From Coprinopsis marcescibilis (Eukaryota > Basidiomycota > Agaricomycetes > Agaricales > Psathyrellaceae), in assembly GCA_004369085.1 (NCBI GenBank), contig ML210375.1, forward strand, positions 1 to 44,825: a stretch of 44,825 nucleotides of DNA, given 5' to 3'. Below the pieces are notes generated by a model, which searched no databases, was not told the DNA's origin, and was given only the letters and a program-made list of their open reading frames with translations. Numbering within the stretch: the stretch's first letter is position 1; each line of letters starts with the position of its first letter. Positions 35,311 through 44,825 of this stretch are shown one piece after another. The position numbers and the translations under genes were made by a program.

Positions 35311-35972
35311 CCTACATCCATACACTAGCCGATCTTGTATCTTTCATTTTAGAGATTTGATTGATGCGTCACTCTTTCTTTCCGACACTCATCCACCTTT
35401 CAGCATACTCTGACACTTTTGCATGCACTTTTGTAACACTATCTTCATTCATTACTTCCCAGGTCTCATGTCGTCTTTCCTCGTCGTACCCTCTGTCGGA
35501 CGCAATTACGCTGTATTATGTAATCTCGGGCATGTTCCCTTTGGTCTTTCGTCTCTTCTTTCTTTCCCTCGCTCCCCAACTTCCTGTTTTGCAACTCGCT
35601 ATAGACTTCTCGCATCTGTATTTACCATACTGTTGACGTATACAGAAATTGTACGCATTGATTTGGGCAAACATCTCAAGAGAGATTTCCATTCTTGGTC
35701 ACGGAATCGGAAGAAGGTGCGTGTGTGCTTACTTTCCTGAAAGTACGATCTCTGATTGTGTACTGGCCTAGATACAGAGAGGAGACTCACAGGCGCATGG
35801 CCACGGTCGTGCTAATGCTGAAATCGAAGGTGAAGTACCATACGGCTGAAAGAGAGTTACCCTCATGGCTAGCGGCAAGGAACTCTGGAGCTCCGATGGG
35901 CTAATGAATTCCTCTCGTATAAGACTCAAGAGCACGAAGGCATGTACTGGCATTCTAACACGCAGACTCTTG
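35311..35972. other. 3' UTR of the second HMG gene and GH30 promoter
   Basis: T- and C-rich from 35340 to 35640, consistent with a 3' UTR. No further gene is supported between it and the GH30 start. Confidence 0.4.
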
Positions 35973-38384
35973 ATGCTTCAACTTCGCTTCTTGATTGTGT
36001 CAGTTGCCCTCGCCTTGGGCAGGGCGCAGCAGATCCAAGACATCGTCAGTGACAGTCCGTCGTTGTGACTCTCATTGCCGTCGCTGATTAGGTCTCCTCC
36101 TACACAGTGGCAAACGACCTGGGATAGAAGCAGACTCTTTTCATCTGTGGGCCCTCCTAATCCAATCAACTTTGTGAATCCAGGGCCTATAGGAGATGCC
36201 GATATCGTCGTGAACGACAATGCACAATATCAAGATATGCTTGGCTTTGGCGCCACCTTGAGTATGTAGAGCTCAATCTTGAGGCTAGCGATTTTTGACG
36301 GTGAACGTGTGCTTAGCCGACTCTTCTGCTTTGGTTCTGGACAACCTCAAGGTATATGGTTTCACCGTATTCACATAGTGGACGGTTTGACTCATGCATG
36401 AGATTACAGAGGCGAAACCCGACCAATTACTGGAACGTGTTGAGATACATGTTCAACCCTGCTGATGGGGCAAACTCGGCTGGGCTCAACTACATTCGCA
36501 TCGCTGTTGGTGCTTCTGATTTCTCTCAGTATGGTGCGTAGTTAGGACTGAAGGGTTTTGCCTATTTCTAATATGGCTATCCCGTCTCTAGTATACAGCC
36601 TCAACGACGTTGCCGGTGACACATCCATGTCTCGATTCAATATGAGCAGGGTTCCGTCATATGCATTCTCCGTTCTGAGGGACATACAGGCGACGAACAG
36701 CCAAGTCAAGTTGCACTTGGTACCTTGGTCTCCAGTGCGTATCACGTCTCCCGAGTCCTTATAAGCCTTCTGAAACGCATATTTATAGCCAGCGTGGATG
36801 AAGAGTAGCGGAACCATGAATGGTGGGAGCATGTTGCCTCAATACGTCGACGCCCGTGAGATAGCCGTCGTCCTTTGACTCGGCATTAGGCTCACCCCAA
36901 GGCTCTTAGATGCACTTTACCTTCTGAAGTCGGTTCAGGGCTATCAAGCACAGGGGTTCCCAATTTACGCGATATCAGTTCAGGTTGGTGTACATAATCC
37001 TTCCGCCAGGTTCCCGCATGTCTTATTGTGTTCCAAGAACGAGCCTCAGCATAGCAATCCGACATATCCAACATGCACCATGACTCCTGACATCGAGGCT
37101 CGCATATCGGTACGCTTGAAATCGCTGCTGAACTCGAATGGTCTGTCGAACGTCAAGATAATCGGCTATGAGGTGCGCAGACAGTGGCACATGCCTTTGA
37201 GAATATAGACTCACTCGGGAACGAACATTCTGAAGCACAACTGGAATAATGCTGCCACGTATCCTGTTGATCTCGTAAGTATATCCCGCCCCAAATCTTT
37301 CGGTGACTCCAATTCTTTCGTTAGGTGCGACAGGCGGGTGATGCGATTTCGGGAGTAGGCTTCCACTGCTATGAAGGTTCTGTATCGAATCAGGACGCGT
37401 TTCAAAGACAATTCCCTGGAAAGGTTGGTTTGGTTAATGTATTCTAGACTTTCCAGAAGATCATTTGACGCCTATAGGAAATTTACTTTACAGAGTGTAC
37501 TGGTACAATCGGCTCTGATTGGTGGAACGACATCAAGGTGAGTTTTCTACCCACCTCTGCTCGCTTTAGCTGACAATATCGTCCATTAACAGTGGTATAT
37601 GGACAACCTGTGAGTCGTATTTTCTCTAAAGGCCTCATATCAAGTTACCGAAATTAAGTCGATTGCCGCATGTTAAGATGGATCGGGAGTGTTGAGCGTT
37701 ATTCCCGAACGGTACGATTGTCCGGGTACCGATCATCGATAGAGCCAACTTGAACACGCTGTGCTTCGCTTATCTAGGGCCTGATGTGGAACTTTGCGTT
37801 GGATGGGTCAGGTAACCCCAAGCTACCTGGGACCACTAGCTGTGACGCAGGTTGCCGACCTCTAGTCACCGTGAATGATGACGGAAGCTACAACTTCAAT
37901 CAGGAGTGTAAGCCTCATACCCTCGTTGCGAATATGACATGCGGGTTAACTGTTTTCCTTCTTCACAGTCTATGCTATAGCCCAGGTCTCGAGGGCAGTC
38001 ATTCCAAAGGACCCGAGTGGTCCGTTTGCGAGACGGATAGGGGTCTCTGTCGGAGGAGGGAGAGGCTGGGCTTTGAGAGTCGGTGCCTATGTCACCCGTC
38101 GCACTCCCGCTGGCGAATGGAATCGGTATTCTTTGGTTGTCTTGAACTGTAAGCGAAATGGTGACTATATTCGTATGGCGTTGATTCTGATCGAATGATC
38201 TATTTGTAGGGGACGATGGCGGAAACAACGGCTGGAATCCTCGCCCTGTTCGCGCGACGATTAATTTCAGGGGAAAGCAGGTGAGCACACCTGCTGATAC
38301 GACGCCTTTACAGCTAACAGAGTATATTAGGCTGTATATACGTTCCCAGTCGGAGTAACAACTCTGTGGTGGTTCGCGCCATGA
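35973..38384 (+). CDS. Secreted glycoside hydrolase family 30 enzyme
   Basis: Seventeen exons: 35973-36044, 36108-36261, 36317-36351, 36410-36533, 36592-36734, 36789-36855, 36910-36983, 37038-37172, 37236-37274, 37325-37423, 37478-37537, 37593-37609, 37678-37711, 37778-37907, 37969-38148, 38210-38280, 38331-38384; 495 residues, all phases consistent. It starts with a signal peptide (MLQLRFLIVSVALALGRA). The clan A TIM-barrel motifs are FGATLTDSSA, IRIAVGASDFS, LVPWSPPAWMKSS, the acid/base SVQNEPQ (Glu225), GFHCYEG and the nucleophile YFTECTG (Glu320). A C-terminal beta-sandwich ends TLWWFAP. Likely a beta-1,6-glucanase, glucocerebrosidase-like or xylanase-type enzyme; I cannot choose between subfamilies. 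Both catalytic glutamates are intact. Mini-exons of 17, 34, 35 and 39 nt are present. Confidence 0.93.
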
Positions 38385-39056
38385 GGGGTCGGTTTCAATT
38401 GTGGTCGCGGAGAATGTCATGTCCGCCTATCAAAGCTGTGTCGAGTTTCTTATCGCCGTGCTTAACGTCAACTTGTTATATTCAAGCTTGAATGAACGTA
38501 TTTGAACTGTAGAGCGCCTCGAGCTGGTAGCGAGTTTACTGCGCGAGAGGACGAATGGAAGTCCAGGCCATGTCAAACAGCCCGATCAGTCGGGTAAGCT
38601 AGACACCTCGAGGCCGAGTGGGCAAAACGCTGCAGAAATTGGCGGGATATCCGGTGTCGGGCCTGTGCGCTGGATCCTTTGGAGACCTGCCATAGAAGGC
38701 ATCCGTAAACGTCAGGGGCACGAGATGTCGGCATCGTCAGATCGTTGTGCCAGGCAGCACAACTTTTATGTTACGAGACTGGACTTAAGAAAGGTCCCTA
38801 CACGTGGATTCCACACCTCCCGCCGTCGCATTGGTATGAATCGGACCCTGATGCTCTTTTTATCCATCGCAGGGATTCTTCTGCTTTGCCGCGAACTCGC
38901 TACGAAACCCGGAGACTGAAGCTCTACTCGTGGTCTAGGTGAGTATCAGGGATACTTATAACCTTCGCTCAGACTCTGCTGCGCTTTGACGGCGCTCTTC
39001 AGTTCCCCCCTTCGCTCCAGAGTCAGAACGATTCCTTGTCCTCTTCACACGTCACA
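38385..39056. other. Intergenic region between the GH30 and DUF6699-like genes
   Basis: Short overlapping plus-strand frames at 38665-38942 lack domains. A TTATAA near 38955 lies about 100 nt before the next start codon. Nothing else supported. Confidence 0.4.
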
Positions 39057-40320
39057 ATGGAGGCCTATTTTCGCAAGATCTTCCTTGGAAACTTAAGCTC
39101 GTCTTCACCTCGGGTGTCGGTGCCAGTTGTTGAGACCCCTTTGATCAACAAAGGCTTCAAAGCTGCGCACCCACATAGTCCAACGGTTTCTACACCACCG
39201 ACCTGGAGAAATGATGGCGCCCTCGAGCTCAATGGCGGGATATCGCAACGTGAGTAGTGTTCAATTGTTCAGTTATATATAACTAAACTCACATACAATT
39301 CAGTCAAGCACTCGAAGGCGACGACCGAGCTTTGCGGGCTTGTAAAGAGCGCCCGGCCGCCATTCTCCAGAGGTTCCTCCTTCAGCTCAGTCTCGAGTGA
39401 TTCGTCCACGTTCTCCACCTCGACCACCAGTACCACCACTAGTATCCCATCCCTGTCCATCCTCAAGAAACCCGGTGCGAGACCGGCTTGGAAGACTGCG
39501 TTCAAAGCCAGTAAGCTACATTTATTGTTTCCGGGAATTAAGTGCTAAATTCAGCACACCAGAATGCAGGGTCTCGTTTACCAACCCACTGAAACGATCG
39601 TCCGTGTTCATACACCCGCTGTTCGCCTGTTCTGAGTCACACCGTTCACCTATCCATTTCGAAGCCAGCGCTCCGCCGACCAAGGAAACACTTATCGATC
39701 ACGTCGGCGAAGCTATTCCAGTAACGACACTACTCGAGCCTGCAACCGAGCCCCCCACTCGAGGGAAGCTTGAGCTGGCGACCAAGGAGCTTCCTTGGAC
39801 TATCACAGTCCATGCTTCTGGAAACACGTCCTCGCCCCAGGCTGTTGCCGATCCTGCAGATTACAAGAACTTTGACGGACCTGCGCCTCGACTCTTAGCC
39901 TCTGCTCGACCTAGGTTCTACATCGACGACGGTGGCTCAGACGAGTCTGACGATACAGAAGAGCCGGCCGAATCAGACGATTATGACGACGGTGAAGATG
40001 ACGGGACGATGAAAGAGTCTGTAGTGAGCAACTTGGATGTTCTTTGTGCCGTGTATACGACCTTGGCAATGCCTGTTACGCATAAGGAGTGGGATGTGTT
40101 GGGTGATGGATCGCACGAGCAGAGGAAGATTGCGCGGGCGTACGAGCGAAGGTGCCAAGATGCGGGCGGTGGCTGGGACGAAGGTGTAAAGAGGGTTGAC
40201 TTCTTGAAGGGAAAGTCGGTGCTTGTGGGGATTGAAGCGTCGCAGAGAGGCGAGAAAGGGTATGAGGAGGAAATGGAACAATGCCAGGGTCCAGTTGGGT
40301 GTCTTGTTTTTAGTGGGTAA
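39057..40320 (+). CDS. DUF6699-like protein
   Basis: Three exons, 39057-39249, 39304-39510 and 39563-40320; 385 residues, phases consistent. The N-terminal half is Ser/Thr-rich (TFSTSTTSTTTS). The C-terminal half follows the DUF6699 pattern as I know it from agaric proteins: FIHPLFAC, SPIHFEAS, LPWTITVHASG, then SNLDVLCAVYTTLAMPVTHKEW and GVKRVDFLKGKSVLVGIEAS. The domain is interrupted by a strongly acidic insert (SDESDDTEEPAESDDYDDGE). Function of the family is unknown. No signal peptide or membrane segment. The acceptor at 39562 was chosen over one 8 nt upstream, which leads to a stop. A second, diverged family member converges on it from 41833. Confidence 0.8.
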
Positions 40321-40953
40321 GAGAGGTTCCACGGTGATCAGACGCATTGTTATTTGTACTGTCCTAATTGCCGTCCTTGTGAGACTGATAAGCCTATGCT
40401 CATTATTTGTTATTGGTACACAGTAGCTTACGGAGTGAAAGTAATTGGGGGGATAACGTATCATGGGGGGGTTCTATTTGTTTTGGATTACAAGAGATAC
40501 ACGATTTGTACGATTACGCTAAGCCTTTGTTACGAATTTACTTATGTTGTCCTTGAATAAAGTACTGAAAGAATGTTCGACGGAGGGGTGTTGTTAAAAA
40601 GGTACAAGGGTTGGAAGTTGTCTGTTAATACAAGGACGTCTCCAAGCCGTCTCTACAAATGTTGTTAGTGTTTCCAAAGTGGGGGTCAAAGTTCAGAGGA
40701 GGGGTATGACGGAACATAGAAATACAAAGGGGTCAAAACAAGGGGGATAACTTATAAGGATAGCAGACAAAAGAATACGCGATGCGTTAAGCTTTCTCGT
40801 TTCTTCTGATTGAATTAGACTTCAGAATATTTGTTGGCCGCACACCCTCGCCACTTGTCCCCACCAGCTTGATCGGGACAATCCAAATCCAAAGATCTGG
40901 AAGCGCATACGCTGCGAGGGTGACGCCCCTCTCTTTCGGTTTGATCACAAGGT
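40321..40953. other. Convergent intergenic region between two DUF6699-like genes
   Basis: AT-richer sequence (AATAAAGT at 40556) that should contain both 3' UTRs. No gene seen. Confidence 0.45.
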
Positions 40954-41833
40954 CTACCGGCCAAAGGGCGATTGACCAAAATGGATGACCCAGACCGTGA
41001 GGTCGTGAGATTTTGGTGTCAGTCCCACAAACAGGGTTCGTGAGCCAAGAACGTCGAGCATAAGAAGTGGAGATCCCTGATGGGTCGGGTTACGATGTAA
41101 CCGATGCTGGTACTGAGTTGTGATGGCAGGCCGGAGGGTGTTGGGTATTTCCAACTCCTGGTCCCGCCGTACAGCTGAAGAACAGTGTCTCTGAACTGCC
41201 TCGAATATCTGCGAGACTGTGATTGATGTGGGATGCATTACTTTGTATTGCCATCCTGGACTCAACCCCTCGAATTGAAGGATGATCGAGGTAAGGGGTG
41301 GGTTGAAAGCGCTCTCGCGGGGGTCGAACGGAAGTCTAGGCGGAGCATCTTTGGAAACGTCAAACCCTAATGATTGTGCCATTCCGAGGGTAAGACTCGG
41401 ATGACTGAGCGGGGCAAAACCCTTCTGTTGGCTATAAGGGGACGTGGCTATTGGACTACCAGCATACCCTTCGGCTAAACAAACCCGAGCCAATTAGGAA
41501 AGAGCAGTTGTTTCAATCGACTTAGACGTACCGAAAGGCCTCGGGACGGACCATGTTGACGCGGTATCCGATGGTACTGAAGTCCGAACGACTATTAGCA
41601 ACGAGCAGTGGCGATACAGCGCGATCATTTGTATACTCACAAGTACCCCATGTGGAAGCCGGAGTCACCGTCTGAGCTGGAGATGCTAGCCCAGCGGTGT
41701 ACTGGTACTTCGACGCCAACTCCTTGTCGGAGTTGACAGACCAAGCTGACGGTGCATGGTATGACATCGTGAGGAAGCTAAGAGGTGATTGAGGCGATGG
41801 TCGGGGGATCGTGACTGACTCATAGGATGACAT
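40954..41833 (-). CDS. DUF6699-like protein, diverged
   Basis: Three exons, 41833-41641, 41576-41532 and 41474-40954; introns of 64 and 57 nt; 252 residues, phases consistent. The N-terminal 120 residues are Ser/Pro-rich with scattered Tyr. The C-terminal part follows the same order as the neighbouring DUF6699-like protein: FNPPLTSIILQF, WQYKVMHPTSITVSQIFEAVQRH, then LLMLDVLGSRTLFVGLTPK. No signal peptide or membrane helix. The assignment rests on that pattern alone and needs a profile search. The two genes are convergent, 633 bp apart, and strongly diverged from each other. Confidence 0.7.
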
Positions 41834-42859
41834 GGAGGTACTTATACCCCGCCCACTACCCCGGCGTTGTTCTTGTTTGACTGGTGGCTTCCATACAAAG
41901 ATTGGAACTTCGCAGTACTGAGGAAGCGCGAAGTTTGATGTGAGTCATGCGAAATATGTTCGGGCTTACCATAGTTGGACATATGCTTCTGTGCAAAATG
42001 ATGGGTCTGATGCGAAGTGGCAGTTTGGCGCCCGCGGCGGGCGCTCGGCACCCAAATATGGTAAGGCGTCGGTCCATCTGGCCAGTACCTCAACCTTCAT
42101 CAACGTCACTCGCGAATCGAATATGAAGAACAATGCGAGATCTCCCCATTGTGCACGCATACCATTCATCTGTCAAAGCATTGCATGCCACGTTTGACTG
42201 TCTCACCCAAGGTATCGGCTGATTATGTGGGCGCCAAAGTGGGGGGCGCTGGGCGCGGGGACTCATAGATATTGACCTTCTGGATCACTTTCAGATCATC
42301 TGGTCAGATATGACAAAATGAGTCACTTCCTTTACGCAAGGGACCTTCTGGAAAGGCACTCCGAGTCAGATAGTCTGGCACACCGAGACCGGAAGTGCTT
42401 AACTGGTCGTCAACGCGCCCAGGTGATTTGCGCCTGTTTGGCTCGTGTTCGTCTTCCTGAAAGTCAGGTGATGGCCAACTGTGTCGGCATTCCCCGGTCG
42501 TCCCTTTCTCAGAGCTCTCATTTACCAGTCCGCAGCAGCCACGACGTAATCTGCCCTTATGATTATCCGTATGTGACTTTCTCGTCTTTTCCATACTATA
42601 GCTCACCAGCAATATAGCAGAATCTCCAACAGTCGAGAAATTAGCGAAGTTACCAGAGTAACTGCTGATAGCTCTTTGGCTTTCTCTTCGAGCGCTTAAC
42701 GGAATGCTTTCCCAGTTTTGCCAACATAGTACGGCCAAGGCAGCCGATGTAAGTCCACTTCTTGCTCTTCTTCGTCTTTTCGCACCCATATGACCGATTT
42801 GCAGCCAATCGACGCCAGCGCCCACCATCTACACACTAACAGAATGGACAGGAAGCAGC
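41834..42859. other. Intergenic region between DUF6699-like and DUF6593-like genes
   Basis: No complete gene supported. A minus-strand frame at 42304-42828 lacks any domain. 42704-42748 carries a possible first exon (MLSQFCQ) with a GTAAGT donor for the next gene, but it does not join in the right phase. Confidence 0.35.
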
Positions 42860-43537
42860 ATGCTACTTCTGCCACCAGGGGACCCCAGCCGCCAGCAGCC
42901 ATTGTACCGAATCTCAGTAGAACTGGACCTCAACCCACTCCTACCAATCAGCTATGTCACAAAGGTCGCCAGAGGAGGAGGCTCTTCCAACCCAGCTCGT
43001 GTAGCCGAGTTTTCGTATGTGTCTATACGCCGAATGTTCGTCTAATGAGGCTCACACCGCTATAGACTTTCACTTAACAGCAAACGGGGAATGCTCACTA
43101 TCGACGGGATCTCTACGCGGCTATCGAAGGTGATACACTTCGTCACCGGCACGCAGGTGCGTTCTTCGTTCTCTGCTGCCACCTTGGACGGCATGTTAAA
43201 CCCTCGACAGAAAGTTTTCGACTGGACCTTCGAATCAATCAGACTGAGATGGGACTGTACTTCGAGATTAGAGGATGGGTCGCCGAAATGCGTTGTGCGT
43301 AATCGTGTGCTTTGCCTGCGCTCCCCACTTGACCCCTGTCTTCAGTGCTACATCCCGCGTTCGACAAATATGCACCACTCTCGGTCTGATATCCACATCG
43401 CGACCTTTATCACACCGCCCCTCGACGCATCGCCTCCACTTCCTCCAGCAACGCTCACGGTTTATCCAGCAGGGAATGGGCTGTTAGACCATATCCTCGT
43501 CTCCGGCCTCGTCATGTTGCGATTGCTTGTACGCTAA
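42860..43537 (+). CDS. DUF6593-like protein, N-terminus uncertain
   Basis: Exons 42860-43014, 43066-43156, 43211-43294 and 43346-43537, phases consistent; 173 residues from the ATG at 42860. The frame stays open upstream to about 42798 (IYTLTEWTGSS), and that part probably belongs to the protein through an unresolved first exon. Segments PLYRISVELD, VFDWTFESIRLRW, KCVCYIPRSTN and the hydrophobic C-terminal AGNGLLDHILVSGLVML follow the layout of the basidiomycete DUF6593 family, whose function is unknown. The match is by pattern only. All three introns (51-54 nt) have consensus borders. Confidence 0.65.
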
Positions 43538-44007
43538 TCGCCACATTTGCTTCGCACCCTTCACAAACTACCTCGGACACAATTTTATTTCTTATATATC
43601 AACGCTGTATTATGGACCTTTCTTAAGCTAATGCAAGTATATTCGGAATCTCTCCAAAGATACTAATCGAACTGTTCGCTACAGATTCGTCATTTCGTTA
43701 TCCGTCCTCAGGAGCGACCATTATGTAGTGAGGAGAGTGAAAAGGATTCGGGCTGTGCCGCTGTGGACTCAATGTCGGTCCCGATGTCTCAATGACTCGA
43801 GGTTTGGCTGGTCGGTGTCATGGTCCAGGACCGTCGTGACAAACGCCGGCGATCAAACCGATTCAACAGGACGATGATGTCATGGCATCAACGTTTCCTT
43901 TCCTCCACCATGACCGCCGCAACAATCTGTCGTCTATCGTTCATCGCACCTCCTCCCCTCTTTTATCTCTCTCTGGTCATTTGAGAACCTTTCCAAGATA
44001 TCTCATA
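43538..44007. other. 3' UTR and promoter region
   Basis: Holds the 3' end of the DUF6593-like gene. Near 43946-43978 there is a CT-rich tract (CCTCCTCCCCTC, TTTTATCTCTCTC) that looks like a core promoter for the exon at 44008. Confidence 0.45.
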
Positions 44008-44068
44008 ATGGAATCGGCAACACCCCTGCGCCCAAACGCTTTGCTGATCATTGTTTCGGTCGTTGTCG
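44008..44068 (+). pseudogene. Orphan first exon ending at a GTATGT donor
   Basis: ATG 44008 opens a 20-residue frame beginning MESATPLRPNA followed by a hydrophobic LLIIVSVVV, ending one base into a codon at a good GTATGT donor. It resembles a signal or membrane anchor exon and has a CT-rich promoter-like tract upstream. No continuing exon is visible; instead the next 750 bp are repeats. The rest of the gene may lie beyond the window, or a repeat insertion may have cut it off. Confidence 0.35.
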
Positions 44069-44141
44069 GTATGTCCTGACCTCGATGACTGGGAGGGTTA
44101 GGGGGACTTTTTTGACCAAGGGTTTTTGTCCCTGGATCCTT

Positions 44142-44235
44142 TTTTTTGCCAACCCTGGCATTTCCCTGGCTCCTTTTTTGCCATCCCTGGCATTTCCCTG
44201 GCTGCTTGTTTCCATTCCTTGCATTTTTACAGCCC
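44142..44235. repeat. Three tandem 32-bp units
   Basis: TTTTTTGCCAACCCTGGCAT and its continuation begins at 44142. It repeats almost exactly at 44174 and in degenerate form at 44206, a fixed 32-bp period. Each unit contains CCTGGCATTTCCCTGGC. Confidence 0.75.
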
Positions 44236-44445
44236 CATTATGTTGGTATTTGTCATGACCTTCTGGATTCAGGGACTTACTTTTTGGCTGTAGGGTGATC
44301 ACCCTGGGCTGCACCATAATGGACAGACGCCTGATGCACACGCAACACAGAAACTCTGCACACATATAGAAACCCCGGACACATGGACAGCCATGCTACA
44401 GATGCATGCAGCTAGGTGCATGTGTTGTAACTCGATCAAAAACAC

Positions 44446-44477
44446 TCCCAGATGGTCGTCGACGACGACCATTGGGA
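44446..44477. repeat. 32-bp hairpin-forming palindrome, copy A
   Basis: TCCCAGATGGTCGTCG pairs with CGACGACCATTGGGA around its centre; all but one position pair. It lies inside the direct-repeat unit. Confidence 0.7.
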
Positions 44478-44588
44478 GATGACATTGCCGCATTCAATTT
44501 GATGCAGAATTGACCAAGTTAGGCCACATGCAGCTCGGTGCATATGTCTTAGCTCGGTCACCATCGAATCGTTTTGTATGCGGTTTGC

Positions 44589-44620
44589 TCCCAGACGGTC
44601 GTCGACGACAACCATTGGGA
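44589..44620. repeat. 32-bp hairpin-forming palindrome, copy B
   Basis: Second copy of the same palindrome with a few changes (ACGGTCGTCGACGACAACC), which weaken the stem by mismatches. It sits at the equivalent place in the next direct-repeat unit. Confidence 0.65.
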
Positions 44621-44747
44621 GATGCCATTTAACGCATCAAATTTGATGCAGAATTGACCAAGTTAGGCCACATGCAGCTGGGTGCATGTGTCTTAGCTTG
44701 GTCAAAACCACAGCGTTTCGCATGCGGTTTGCTAACTATCTGGTAGG

Positions 44748-44825
44748 CGCACCTGGGTCCCAGGTGCAGCACACCCACTTTTGCCCAAAACAGCCCTTTC
44801 TGCTGCACCTGGGTATGGCCCTCTT
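44748..44825. repeat. CACCTGGGT palindromic end of a repeat element, cut by the window edge
   Basis: CACCTGGGTCCCAGGTG forms a near-perfect palindrome at about 44750-44766, and CTGCACCTGGG recurs at about 44804. This suggests inverted repeats of an element that continues off the right edge. Confidence 0.5.

Larger units (their letters stand above)
44408..44735. repeat. Imperfect large direct repeats, unit about 122-144 bp
   Basis: The string GCAGCT-GGTGCAT-TGT starts at 44408, 44530 and 44674. Following sequence is shared: AATTTGATGCAGAATTGACC at 44496 and again near 44639, the TTGGTCAA-like end, and GCATGCGGTTTGC-type sequence. Units differ by substitutions and small gaps. Probably part of a larger dispersed repeat continuing right of the window. 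Confidence 0.7.

Noticed and set aside
42304..42828. 174-residue minus-strand frame
   Set aside because: No domain or splice support, and it overlaps the start of the DUF6593-like gene on the other strand.

Overview
The window is fungal nuclear DNA, almost certainly from a mushroom-forming basidiomycete (Agaricomycetes). The evidence is dense short spliceosomal introns (mostly 48-70 nt, GTRNGT donors, branch-like CTAAC/CTGAC), up to 17 exons per gene, and families typical of that group: a NACHT-ankyrin STAND protein, a WSC-domain secreted protein, type I metacaspases, and DUF6699-like and DUF6593-like proteins. I rebuilt gene models by hand; in the main models the exon lengths sum to a whole number of codons and all junction phases agree.

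Layout. 0.3-0.7 kb: doubtful small spliced ORF (+). 0.9-3.5 kb: complete six-exon NACHT-ankyrin gene (-), with coding-like fragments just upstream of it (3.5-4.4 kb). 4.4-15 kb: about 10 kb with almost no protein-coding signal, except a short spliced reading frame at 7.93-8.55 kb broken by two TAG codons. 15.0-16.7 kb: HMG-box regulator (+). 18.9-19.6 kb: fragments of an unresolved spliced gene (-). 20.3-21.4 kb: SDR-like gene (+). 21.6-22.8 kb: secreted WSC-domain protein (-). 24.2-26.4 and 26.7-28.9 kb: two tandem, divergent type I metacaspases (+). 29.2-31.1 kb: RNA lariat debranching enzyme DBR1 (-). 33.3-35.3 kb: second HMG-box regulator (+). 36.0-38.4 kb: secreted GH30 glycosidase with 17 exons (+). 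39.1-40.3 kb (+) and 41.0-41.8 kb (-): two convergent DUF6699-like genes. 42.8-43.5 kb: DUF6593-like gene (+). 44.0 kb: a likely first exon whose continuation is not visible, followed by repeat DNA with tandem 32-bp units, larger direct repeats and 32-bp hairpins running off the right edge.

The genes do not form an obvious single pathway. The most notable groupings are an NLR-type ATPase and two metacaspases (all from families linked to regulated cell death in fungi) within 28 kb, two HMG-box regulators 18 kb apart, and the lineage-restricted DUF6699/DUF6593 group at the right. Two GC-AG introns occur, one in an HMG gene and one in the debranching-enzyme gene.
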